Shown here: piece by piece, positions 16,452-23,824 of the stretch | Layout: every line of letters starts with the position of its first letter | How positions within the stretch are numbered: position 1 is the first letter of the stretch | Source of the DNA: Nocardia flavorosea NBRC 108225 | GTDB lineage: Bacteria > Actinomycetota > Actinomycetes > Mycobacteriales > Mycobacteriaceae | DNA length: 64,000 nt | Assembly: GCF_001613385.1 (NCBI RefSeq) | Contig: NZ_BDCG01000001.1 | Coordinates: forward strand, 1 to 64,000 | Direction of reading: 5' to 3' | The notes under the pieces: model-generated | Databases searched by the model: none | What the model was told of the DNA's origin: nothing | What the model saw: only the letters and a program-made list of their open reading frames with translations | Translations under genes and position numbers: made by a program

Positions 16452-17554
16452 CGAGTGTTCCCTTCTGCCGCCGCGGCGGTGCCCTCGTGACCGGAGCCGG
16501 TCACGAGGTCCCAGACGTCGGCGCCGCCCTCGAGGATTCGGCCGGCCAGGACACCGGCCCAGTAGCGTTCCGAGCCGTACCGTTCCCGCCAGGCCAGCAG
16601 TGCCGTGGTGGATCGGCCGAGCGGATGTTCGGCGGTGAAACCGATCGCGCCGTGGAGCTGGTGGCCCGCGGCGGCGATCTCCCGGGCCGATTCGGAGGTC
16701 ACCACTTTGGCGGCGGCGATCGCGGTCCGGGCCCGGTCCGGGTGCGTGCCGGCTTTCTCGGCCACCGCGGTTTCGGCGGCTGTTTCCGTGAGCGCGGTCA
16801 GTGCCGCCAGGCCGGCGAGCCGCTGCTGCACGGCCTGGAATTTGCTCAGCGGGCGACCGAACTGGGTGCGCTGTCCGGCGTAGTCCACGGTCCGGTCGCA
16901 GACCGCGCGCGCTGCCGCGGCCAGCGCGACGGCGTAGGCCAGTGCTCCGCGTTCACCGAGTTCGGTGCCGTCTACCGGGGATTCGGCATACGACTCGACC
17001 GCGGCGGCATCGAAGTCGTAATCGGCCATCGCGGCACCGAGCAGATCTGTCCCGGGGGTAGCGGTGACGCCGGTGCCGGCGGGGGAGAGGATCGCGACCG
17101 CGGGGCGGCGGTCGGCGGCGTCCGTGTCGAGCAGTATCACCAGCCGGTCGGCGTCGGGGCCGTGCACCACCGCTCGCGCCGAGCCGTCCAGCACGAGCCC
17201 GCTGTCTTCGGTTTCACGGATCACGGCATCGGTCTCCGCGCGGGCGATCGTCGCTGTATACGCGCCCAGGGAAATACCGCAGCGGGCCGCCAGCCAGCGG
17301 GCCAGCACGGTGTGCTCGATGAGCATGGTGAGCGCACCGCCGGTGACCGCGGCCGAGACGACGGTGAGCGCCTCCGCGAGGGTGCCGCCGCTGCCGTCGT
17401 GGTCTTCGGGGATACCGACCCCGGTGAAACCGGCCTCGGTGAGCGCCGACCAGACAGCACTGTCCACACCGGCGGCGGGAGTGGTGGTGTCCACGCCCGC
17501 CCGCTCGATCATCGCCCGGGTCGTCGCGCGTAGTTCGGAATTCGGGTCCGTCAT
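16448..17554 (-). CDS. Acyl-CoA dehydrogenase-family protein (probable partner subunit)
   Basis: A 368-residue acyl-CoA dehydrogenase relative. The C-terminal half is clear: RTQFGRPLSKFQAVQQRLA, then AAGHQLHGAIGFTAEHPLGR, a signature of FadE proteins that form hetero-oligomers. The N-terminal domain is shortened and divergent, without an obvious catalytic Glu. It overlaps both neighbours by four bases, and the adjacent gene encodes a second dehydrogenase. Actinobacterial steroid pathways use pairs of this sort as alpha2-beta2 enzymes with split FAD and substrate sites (ChsE1-ChsE2, ChsE4-ChsE5). I infer the same here. Confidence 0.88.
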   Translation of the reverse strand: MTDPNSELRATTRAMIERAGVDTTTPAAGVDSAVWSALTEAGFTGVGIPEDHDGSGGTLAEALTVVSAAVTGGALTMLIEHTVLARWLAARCGISLGAYTATIARAETDAVIRETEDSGLVLDGSARAVVHGPDADRLVILLDTDAADRRPAVAILSPAGTGVTATPGTDLLGAAMADYDFDAAAVESYAESPVDGTELGERGALAYAVALAAAARAVCDRTVDYAGQRTQFGRPLSKFQAVQQRLAGLAALTALTETAAETAVAEKAGTHPDRARTAIAAAKVVTSESAREIAAAGHQLHGAIGFTAEHPLGRSTTALLAWRERYGSERYWAGVLAGRILEGGADVWDLVTGSGHEGTAAAAEGNTR

Positions 17555-18711
17555 CGCAATCCCATTCCGCGGGCGACGATTCCGCGAAGAATCTCGTTCG
17601 TCCCGCCACGTAGTGTGAACGCCGGAATATGCAGCATGCTGTTCGCCAGCAGGCGGGCGAAGGGATCGCCGCCGGTGCGCCGGGGGTCGGTGGTGCAGGC
17701 GGCCCGCACCGCCTCCACGAGGTCGCCCTCGAAGGCCGAGCCGAGGTCTTTCACCATCGCCGCGCGCACATCGGGCCGGCCTCCCGTGGCCAGTTCGGTC
17801 GCCACCGACAATGACATCCGGCGCAGCGCCCAGGCGCGCGCGGTGAGCGAACCCAGCGTGACCCGCTGTTCCTCGGTGGCTCCCGACCGGCGCAGTTCAT
17901 CGGCCCAGGCCCGTAGCAGCGGCATCGTGGACAGGTACCGTTCGGGACCGGAGCGTTCGAACGCGAGCTCACGCATCACCTGGGCCCAGCCTTCGCCCCG
18001 CCGGCCCAGCAGTGCTTCCGGCCCGACGTGCGCGTCGTGGAAGATCACCTCGTTGAAATGCGCCTCGCCGTCGATACTGCGCAGCGGTCGCACCTCGATA
18101 TCAGGGTGGGGCAGGTCCACCAGGAACTGGGACAGCCCGGCCTGCCGGTCACCGGGTTCGCCGTCGCTGCGGGCGAGGAGCACCATGGCGTGCGCCATAT
18201 GCGCGCCGGTGGTCCACACCTTGGTGCCGGTGAGTGTCCAGGAGCCGTCGTCGTGGGCAACAGCCCGGGTGCGGACGGCGGCGAGATCGGACCCGGCATC
18301 GGGTTCACTCATGCCGATCGCGAAGAACAATGTCCCCGCGGCGATGCCGGGCAGATAGCGCTTCTTCTGCTCCTCGGTGCCGTTGGCGAGGATCCCCGGT
18401 GCCATCTGGCGGTCGGCGATCCAGTGCGCGGCGACAGGGGCACCGTGGGCGAGGAGTTCCTCGGTCACCACGAAACGTTCGACCGGGGATCTGTCGTGAC
18501 CGCCGTAGGCCGGCGGCAGTGTCATCCCGAGCCAGCCCTGCTCTCCGAGCCGGGCACTGAACTCCGGATCGAATCCGCTCATCCAATTGTCCACGGCCGG
18601 AACGAAAGCGCCCGACGCGAGCTGATCGTTCAGGAACGCGCGCACCTCGGTGCGCAGCGCGTGCAGTTCCGGGCTCTCGGCCACCGGCGATCCGGCTTCG
18701 GCGGCCGTCAT
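17551..18711 (-). CDS. Acyl-CoA dehydrogenase (FadE family)
   Basis: 386 residues starting at ATG 18711, which overlaps the enoyl-CoA hydratase stop by four bases. The much longer open frame upstream is a shadow of that gene. FAD/substrate motifs are FAIGMSEPDAGSDLAAVRTRA and TGTKVWTTGAHMAHAMVLLA, with LRGGTNEILRGIVARGMG at the C-terminus. The position that carries the catalytic Glu in medium-chain enzymes (E-G-T) is Gly here (G-G-T). As in steroid-side-chain FadE pairs, the base must therefore lie elsewhere or in the partner subunit at 16448-17554. It should form the alpha,beta-double bond in a bulky CoA ester. Confidence 0.92.
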   Translation of the reverse strand: MTAAEAGSPVAESPELHALRTEVRAFLNDQLASGAFVPAVDNWMSGFDPEFSARLGEQGWLGMTLPPAYGGHDRSPVERFVVTEELLAHGAPVAAHWIADRQMAPGILANGTEEQKKRYLPGIAAGTLFFAIGMSEPDAGSDLAAVRTRAVAHDDGSWTLTGTKVWTTGAHMAHAMVLLARSDGEPGDRQAGLSQFLVDLPHPDIEVRPLRSIDGEAHFNEVIFHDAHVGPEALLGRRGEGWAQVMRELAFERSGPERYLSTMPLLRAWADELRRSGATEEQRVTLGSLTARAWALRRMSLSVATELATGGRPDVRAAMVKDLGSAFEGDLVEAVRAACTTDPRRTGGDPFARLLANSMLHIPAFTLRGGTNEILRGIVARGMGLR

Positions 18712-19508
18712 CGGCCCGGACCACGCGACGACCAGGATGCCTGCCCCTTGCGCGACATCGACCACATCTGCACGCCGCGTTCGATCTCGAGTGCCGACGA
18801 CCAGCTGACCGCCGGCGGCCCGAGTTCGAGGCGGGCGCTGGTCATGATCCGCCGGGCGAGTTCGGGATCGGCGGCCGGCGCGGCGGTGAGCTCGGCGATG
18901 AGCGTATCGAGATCGGCTTCGGGGACGGCGGCATAGGCGAGGCCGCAGGCGGCGGCCTCGGTGCCGGTCATCGAGCGTCCGCATGCGGCCAGTGCCACGG
19001 TCCGGGACCAGCCGACCGCGCGGCCGAGCAGGGCGAGGTGGCCGCCGCCGGGGTGGATATTGCGGGCCAGGAACCCGCTGTCCAGCACCGAATCCGGGGT
19101 CACCACCATGATGTCGGCGGCCAGAGCCAGGTTGAGGCCCGCGCCGACGGCGCCGCCGACGACCCGGGCGATCGTGGGCACCGGCAGGGACCCGACGCGC
19201 ACGAAGGCGCCGTAGACCGCCGAGGTACGGCGCACGGCCTCGGGAGACGCCGGATCGGCGGAGGAGGCCGCGAGATCGCGGGTATCCGCGCCACTGCAGA
19301 AGTACGCGCCGGCGGAACGGACGACTACCGCGCCGATGGTGGGATCGTTTTCCACCCGATCGCAGAATTCGCCGATGAGCGCGGCCATCTCGAGGGTGAT
19401 CGCGTTCTTGCGGCGGGGATTGTCGAGGGTCAGCTGCGCGACACCGCCGGTGAACTCGGTCGAAACCGAGGCCACCGGCGGATCGCCGACCGGATCGTCT
19501 GGCATCAT
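18708..19508 (-). CDS. Enoyl-CoA hydratase/isomerase family protein
   Basis: A 266-residue crotonase-fold protein, first gene of the - strand CoA operon. The fold core TLDNPRRKNAITLEMAALI, the oxyanion-hole loop YFCSGADTRDL and the GGAVGAGLNLALAADIMV segment are typical. The second catalytic position falls in the RNIHPGGGHLALLGRAVG region, where the usual catalytic Glu pair is not obvious, so isomerase or hydratase activity cannot be decided. Two ATG codons (19506 and 19503 on the complement) follow each other. It ends in a 4-base overlap with the acyl-CoA dehydrogenase gene. Expression should start from the AT-rich divergent region at 19509-19640. Confidence 0.88.
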   Translation of the reverse strand: MMPDDPVGDPPVASVSTEFTGGVAQLTLDNPRRKNAITLEMAALIGEFCDRVENDPTIGAVVVRSAGAYFCSGADTRDLAASSADPASPEAVRRTSAVYGAFVRVGSLPVPTIARVVGGAVGAGLNLALAADIMVVTPDSVLDSGFLARNIHPGGGHLALLGRAVGWSRTVALAACGRSMTGTEAAACGLAYAAVPEADLDTLIAELTAAPAADPELARRIMTSARLELGPPAVSWSSALEIERGVQMWSMSRKGQASWSSRGPGR

Positions 19509-19522
19509 GGACCCGACCGTAG

Positions 19523-19565
19523 CAGATTGGATCCAAAATAAAATCCACTATTGATTGACAATCTG
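19523..19565. promoter_or_regulatory. AT-rich palindromic element, candidate GntR operator
   Basis: Between divergent genes starting at 19508 (-) and 19641 (+). CAGATTG (19523-19529) and CAATCTG (19559-19565) form a perfect 7-base inverted repeat. Nested within the left arm lies the perfect palindrome TTGGATCCAA (19527-19536). The stretch is markedly AT-rich for this genome and should also hold promoter elements for both directions. The GntR/FadR protein of the downstream operon is the obvious candidate binder. This is inference from position and symmetry. Confidence 0.55.
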
Positions 19566-19640
19566 TGGTGCGGGCCCGGAAGGTTGGCAGCAGCGAAAAG
19601 CGCCCCCGGGGCTCTCCGGCGGCGGCAGAGAGGAGCACTC

Positions 19641-20399
19641 GTGTTCGAGTTGAACGGGCGGATCGCCCTGGTGTCCGGAGCAGGTCAGAGCGTCGGTGAA
19701 GGGATCGCGACCGTTCTCGCGCGCCAGGGCGCCACGGTGATCGTCAACGATCTGTTCGATGAGCGCGCCGACCGGGTTGCCGCGAAAATCGTTGCCGAGG
19801 GCAACAAGGCGATCGCGAAGGCGTTCGACGTCACCGATTACGAGGCGACCGTCGCGGCCGTCCGCGCCGCCGAAGCCGAACTGGGCGGGCAGGTGAACAT
19901 CCTGGTGAACAATGCCGGGGTCGCGGAGACGAGAGTTATCAAGCCGTTCCGCGAGCTCACCCCGGATCAGTGGCCGCCGTCGATCGATCTCAACATCTAC
20001 GGTGCGATGAACTGCATCAAGGCGGTGCTCGACGGTATGTGTGATGCCGGTTGGGGCCGGATCGTGCAGATCTCGTCGGGCTCGGCGCGAACGGGGCAGA
20101 ACATCAACTACTCGATGTATGCCACCGGCAAGAGCGGTATCGAGGGTTTCATCCGGCATCTGGCGGCGGAGAACGGCCGGTACGGGGTGACGGCGAATAT
20201 CGTCGCACTCGGTCAGCAGGCCAACCTGGCGGAGAAAATGACCCCGGAGATGATCGACAAGATCATCGCGACCATCCCGATCGGGCGGCTCGGCGATCCG
20301 ATCGAGGTCGGGGCTTTCTGCGCGTACCTGGCCTCGAACGAGTCCGGGGGGATGACCGGCCAGACCCTGGACTTCAACGGTGGGTCGCAGACCCGATGA
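19641..20399 (+). CDS. SDR oxidoreductase
   Basis: 252 residues from GTG 19641 (preceded by AGAGGAG). It shows the cofactor motif SGAGQSVGEG (variant of TGxxxGxG), NNAG, and the catalytic Tyr-x3-Lys as YATGK after a Ser-rich strand (IVQISSGSA). The C-terminal GMTGQTLDFNGG is the usual end of classical SDRs. It is transcribed divergently from the CoA operon and overlaps the next gene, a VOC protein, by four bases. It probably oxidises a hydroxyl group of a pathway intermediate; a 3-hydroxyacyl-CoA or a ring alcohol is equally possible. Confidence 0.88.
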   Translation: MFELNGRIALVSGAGQSVGEGIATVLARQGATVIVNDLFDERADRVAAKIVAEGNKAIAKAFDVTDYEATVAAVRAAEAELGGQVNILVNNAGVAETRVIKPFRELTPDQWPPSIDLNIYGAMNCIKAVLDGMCDAGWGRIVQISSGSARTGQNINYSMYATGKSGIEGFIRHLAAENGRYGVTANIVALGQQANLAEKMTPEMIDKIIATIPIGRLGDPIEVGAFCAYLASNESGGMTGQTLDFNGGSQTR

Positions 20400-20806
20400 G
20401 CGGTACATCGGCACCGGCCGCAACGGTCCTGTCACTGAGCGCGTTCCGGGTCACCGACCTCGCGAAATCGACGGAGTTCTACACCGCCGGATGCGGCTTC
20501 GAGGTGGAACGTGAGTTCGCCACGGCCACCTTCGACGCGGTGATCCTGCGTGCCGGCCCGGCCGGCATCGAACTCGTAGCACCGCGCGACGAGCCACAGC
20601 CTCCGCAACCCGGCAATATGTTCGTGAAGCTCGTTCTCAACACTCCGGACGTTCCCGGACTCCTCGCCCGCGCCTGCCGGTACGGCGGCACCGAGGAGAA
20701 ACCGGTCACCGTGCTCCCAGAATTCGGTGGGGTGACCATAGCCATCCTGAGAGACCCCGACGGGTACCAGATCGAACTGGTCGGGCGGCCGAGCGAATCG
20801 GTGTAA
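20396..20806 (+). CDS. VOC-superfamily (glyoxalase/bleomycin-resistance fold) protein
   Basis: 136 residues. The ATG at 20396 overlaps the SDR stop (ATGA). A typical VOC start (LSAFRVTDLAKSTEFYTAGCGF) and end (GVTIAILRDPDGYQIELVGRP) are visible, so it forms one pair of beta-alpha-beta-beta-beta modules. A Glu in the last strand (IELV) matches the common metal-ligand position, while the other ligands are not obvious. Possible roles are isomerase, epimerase (for example methylmalonyl-CoA epimerase-like) or dioxygenase-like. Its location between an SDR and a KstD-type flavoprotein suggests a catabolic step, not resistance. Confidence 0.82.
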   Translation: MSGTSAPAATVLSLSAFRVTDLAKSTEFYTAGCGFEVEREFATATFDAVILRAGPAGIELVAPRDEPQPPQPGNMFVKLVLNTPDVPGLLARACRYGGTEEKPVTVLPEFGGVTIAILRDPDGYQIELVGRPSESV

Positions 20807-20886
20807 CCACTCAGCGGGAGCAGGCCGGTACCACGCCTCAGCCCTCCTCTAACGTCTCGGCATCTCACCGGGAACAGTGGCAGGGA

Positions 20887-22464
20887 GTGCAGTCGACGAT
20901 GACGTGGGACAAAACGTATGACGTAGTGGTGGTGGGCTCCGGCGGGGCCGCCCTCGCCGGAGCGCTGGCCGCCGCCCACCGGGGTCTGTCGACCTGCGTG
21001 ATCGAGAAGACGGACCGTTTCGGCGGAACGTCGGCGTATTCGGGCGGCAGCGTCTGGCTGCCCGGAAACCATGTGCTCGCGCGGCAGGGCGTGGACGACA
21101 CCGTCGAGAAGGGACTCACCTACTTCGGCGCCGTGGTCGGCGACCGGACGCGGCCGGAGGTGCAGCGGGCCTACCTCGAAACCGGTCCGGTCGTCGCCGA
21201 CTTTCTCGAGAACACCGTGGGCATCCCGCTCGACCACCGGCCGTTCCCTGATTACTTCGACGCACCCGGTCGAAGCGATAACGGCCGCAGTATTTTCGCC
21301 GGCCCCATCTCGGCCGGCGAGGTCGGTGATCGGCTGGCCGATGTGCGGCCGACGGTGGCCGCTGACCAGTTCGGCGCAGCCGCCGACCGGTCCACCCTCG
21401 ACGGGGGCCAGGCCTGGATCGCGCGAATGGTGCTCGCCCTGGATGCGACGGGGCGCGCCGACCTGCTGTTGTCGACCGGTGCCGAGCGTCTGGTGCAGGA
21501 CCAATCCGGCGAGGTGACCGGAGTGGTTGCGGCCACCCCCGACGGTGCCCAGACGCGGATTCGGGCGCGGGCCGGGGTCCTGCTCGCCGCGGGTGGGTTC
21601 GAACGCTCGGCGGAGCTGCGCAAACGCTGGCAGAACATGCCGACGGCCGACTGGTCGTCCTCGCATCCACGCACCGGCGGCGGTGACGCCGTCGTGATGC
21701 TGAGCGCGGTAGGCGCCGCGCTCGACCTCCTGGATCAATCGTGGTGGTGCCCCGCGACCCCGTTTCCCAACGGGCATGCTGCCTTCACTCTCGGCATGCG
21801 TTCCGGGATCATCGTCGATGGGCGGGGTCGCCGGTTCGCCGACGAGATGCTGCCCTATGACCAGATGGGCCGTGCGATGCGCGCGCAGATGGCGGCCGGC
21901 AGCGAGGAATTCTGGTTCGTCTTCGACAACAGCTCCGGTGACCGGCTGCCCGCGATCTGCGTTCCCGAACCCGACCGCGGCGAGTTGACGGCGGCCGGCC
22001 TGTGGCATACCGCCGAGACCGTCGCGGATCTCGCCCGGTCGCTGGGTATCGACCCGGCGGAACTGAGTGCGACCGTCGACCGGTTCAATGAACTGGCCGA
22101 GCGCGGTTCGGACGAGGATTTCCACCGCGGCGAGGACCCGTTCGGGCGGTTCTTCGTCGGTGCGACCGATGCGGCGCAGTGCCTGCGGCCGCTCGGTGGA
22201 ACCCGGTTCCATGCGGTGCGGCTGGTCGCCGGTGACCTCGGAACGAAGGGCGGTGCGGTGATCAACCGGGATGGTGCGGTGCAGCGGCCGGACGGCTCGG
22301 TGATCACCGGCCTCTACGCCGCGGGCAACTCCTCCGCCTCGGTCTCGGGTGAGGTCTACCCCGGTCCCGGTGTCCCACTCGGCTCCGGCATGGTGATGGC
22401 CTATCGCGCCGTGGCGAAAATGGCCACACGGATAGGCGAGACAGGGGCCGTCACGCCGTCCTGA
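20887..22464 (+). CDS. 3-ketosteroid Delta1-dehydrogenase-like flavoprotein
   Basis: 525 residues with the N-terminal FAD motif VVVVGSGGAALAGALAAAHRG, the GGTSAYSGGSVWLPGN contact loop typical of KstD, and the C-terminal YPGPGVPLGSGMVMAYRAV. The spacing Tyr-x3-Gly in YPGPG matches the active-site Tyr and Gly that bind the 3-keto group in KstD. The start is uncertain: GTG 20887 or ATG 20899. It follows the VOC gene by 80 bases on the same strand. It would insert a 1,2-double bond into ring A of a 3-ketosteroid-like substrate with FAD as acceptor. It is one of three such enzymes here. Confidence 0.88.
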   Translation: MQSTMTWDKTYDVVVVGSGGAALAGALAAAHRGLSTCVIEKTDRFGGTSAYSGGSVWLPGNHVLARQGVDDTVEKGLTYFGAVVGDRTRPEVQRAYLETGPVVADFLENTVGIPLDHRPFPDYFDAPGRSDNGRSIFAGPISAGEVGDRLADVRPTVAADQFGAAADRSTLDGGQAWIARMVLALDATGRADLLLSTGAERLVQDQSGEVTGVVAATPDGAQTRIRARAGVLLAAGGFERSAELRKRWQNMPTADWSSSHPRTGGGDAVVMLSAVGAALDLLDQSWWCPATPFPNGHAAFTLGMRSGIIVDGRGRRFADEMLPYDQMGRAMRAQMAAGSEEFWFVFDNSSGDRLPAICVPEPDRGELTAAGLWHTAETVADLARSLGIDPAELSATVDRFNELAERGSDEDFHRGEDPFGRFFVGATDAAQCLRPLGGTRFHAVRLVAGDLGTKGGAVINRDGAVQRPDGSVITGLYAAGNSSASVSGEVYPGPGVPLGSGMVMAYRAVAKMATRIGETGAVTPS

Positions 22465-22471
22465 CGCGAAA

Positions 22472-22494
22472 GAGTCCGAACCTGGGTCGGATTC
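22472..22494. terminator. Hairpin between convergent genes
   Basis: GAGTCCGA (22472-22479) and TCGGATTC (22487-22494) pair over 8 bp with one G-T wobble around a 7-base loop. The hairpin lies eight bases after the KstD-like stop. A run of eight T residues at 22599-22606 lies about 100 bases further and is too distant to belong to it. Confidence 0.5.
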
Positions 22495-22706
22495 GAACCT
22501 TGTTCTTGCTGTGCTCATTCGACATACAAGGCCATTCCGCCCGGGGCGATCGCATATCCCGCTGAACGGGTCTCTGGATACCAGAATTCTGTCGAAAGTT
22601 TTTTTTCAGAAATTCTCTGCTGATCCGCGCGGTCTGCCCACGCGAGGACGACGAGCGTGGATTCTGCCGCCGTGTGGCTGTCCGGGCGCAGCAGGGTGAC
22701 GACGGC

Positions 22707-23507
22707 CTAATGGGACGCGAGGTCCATCGCGACGCACCGATCCCAGATCTCGCGCGCCGCTACCCGCACCTGGCCCACCAGTGTGCGGTAGTCGAGCGAG
22801 GTGACCGGTGCGCACACCGAGATCCCGGCCAGGTTGCCGTAGACGTGGTCGGGCGGCCCGAGGGAGACGCCGACGCAACCGAGACCGGGGAATGCCTCAC
22901 CGCGATCGAACGCCGCGCCCCGATTACGGACGGCAGCCAGATCGTCCGCGAGCTGGGCCTCGGTGGTGACACTCTGTGGTGTGCGCCGGGCCGGTGCTCC
23001 CTCGCCGGTGCGCCGGAGTTCGCCGAAGAGCGGCCGGCGGCCGGACTGTTCGGCGAATGCGAGCTGTGCCTTACCCACCGCGGTGAGATGGGCGGGTACC
23101 CGCTGCCCGACGGCCGTGGGAGTGGGACCGGAGGCGCGGCCGTTGACTTTGGCCAGATAGACGGTGTCGCCGCGGCTGATAACGGCGAGCTGGATGGTGA
23201 GCCCGGTGCGGTGCGCGAACGCCTGCATGATCGGCCGGGCGCCGTGCAACAGGCGGTTCTGGTTGAGCGCGGCCTGGCCCATTTCGTAAGCCTTGACCCC
23301 GAGCTCGTAGGTCTGTTCGGGGGAGCGTGCGAGCCAGCCGGTGTTCGTGAGCTGTTCCAGGAGCCGATGGACCGACGAGCGCGGCAGGCCGGTGCGGGAG
23401 GTGACCTGGGCGAGAGTGAGCGGACCCGCTCCGTTGAAGGTCTCCAGCACGAGGGATATCCGCTCGACCACCGAGACCGGCACCCCGGCGGGGCTTGATG
23501 TTCTCAT
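22707..23507 (-). CDS. IclR-family transcriptional regulator
   Basis: 266 residues. The ATG at 23507 is preferred because GGAGG stands directly upstream; in-frame GTG/ATG codons 21 bases earlier are possible. The N-terminal winged helix (about residues 10-65, TLAQVTSRTGLPRSSVHRLLEQL) is followed by the IclR effector domain (HLTAVGKAQLAFAEQ, GRASGP, GEAFPGLGCVGVSLG). It faces the KshA-type Rieske oxygenase gene across a 317-base region with a double inverted repeat at 23525-23548, within 20-40 bases of its own start. It probably controls itself and the 23825-27225 operon in response to an aromatic or steroid intermediate. Confidence 0.9.
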   Translation of the reverse strand: MRTSSPAGVPVSVVERISLVLETFNGAGPLTLAQVTSRTGLPRSSVHRLLEQLTNTGWLARSPEQTYELGVKAYEMGQAALNQNRLLHGARPIMQAFAHRTGLTIQLAVISRGDTVYLAKVNGRASGPTPTAVGQRVPAHLTAVGKAQLAFAEQSGRRPLFGELRRTGEGAPARRTPQSVTTEAQLADDLAAVRNRGAAFDRGEAFPGLGCVGVSLGPPDHVYGNLAGISVCAPVTSLDYRTLVGQVRVAAREIWDRCVAMDLASH

Positions 23508-23524
23508 TCGACCTCCAGCACGCA

Positions 23525-23548
23525 TCACAGCTCTGTGACGTGAGTCAC
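23525..23548. promoter_or_regulatory. Two overlapping inverted repeats, candidate IclR operator
   Basis: TCACAGCTCTGTGA (23525-23538) is a perfect 14-base palindrome, and GTGACGTGAGTCAC (23535-23548) holds perfect 5-base arms around GTGA; the two overlap by four bases. They lie 18-41 bases upstream of the IclR start and 277 bases upstream of the Rieske oxygenase. The remaining 23549-23824 shows no gene; it ends in the site CAGGAGG before GTG 23825. Confidence 0.55.
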
Positions 23549-23824
23549 GGTACTACCGCGTGTGGGTCCTGTTCAAAGCACCGTGACGAGCGTCGTGCTC
23601 GACGATGGCATGCGTCCGCATCCGGAGCCGAGCGAGTCTCCCGATCAGCGAGACGCCGGCCCGGATCGCCTCGGCCCGGACCGTAGGCTGCCGGAGGCCC
23701 GTGCCCGGCCCGGTCGGAAAAAGGTCCCACTCAGCAGGAGATCCGCGTCACACCGCCTTATCGGCTGCGAAGGTGGACACACTGCGACGAGGTCCGCGGT
23801 CGCAACATCTGACCAGGAGGTATC

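Noticed and set aside
17551-19638. A 695-codon frame that would fuse sequence ahead of the acyl-CoA dehydrogenase
   Set aside because: Residues before ATG 18711 are the out-of-frame shadow of the enoyl-CoA hydratase; the 4-base overlap start fits the operon pattern.
22483-22500. tRNA T-arm-like sequence on the complement (GGTTCGAATCC)
   Set aside because: Neighbouring bases do not form a T-stem, anticodon arm or acceptor stem; the segment is part of a short terminator hairpin.
20479-22518. A 679-codon - strand open frame
   Set aside because: Antisense shadow of the VOC and KstD-like genes; composition rich in Arg, His, Gly and Val without any domain.
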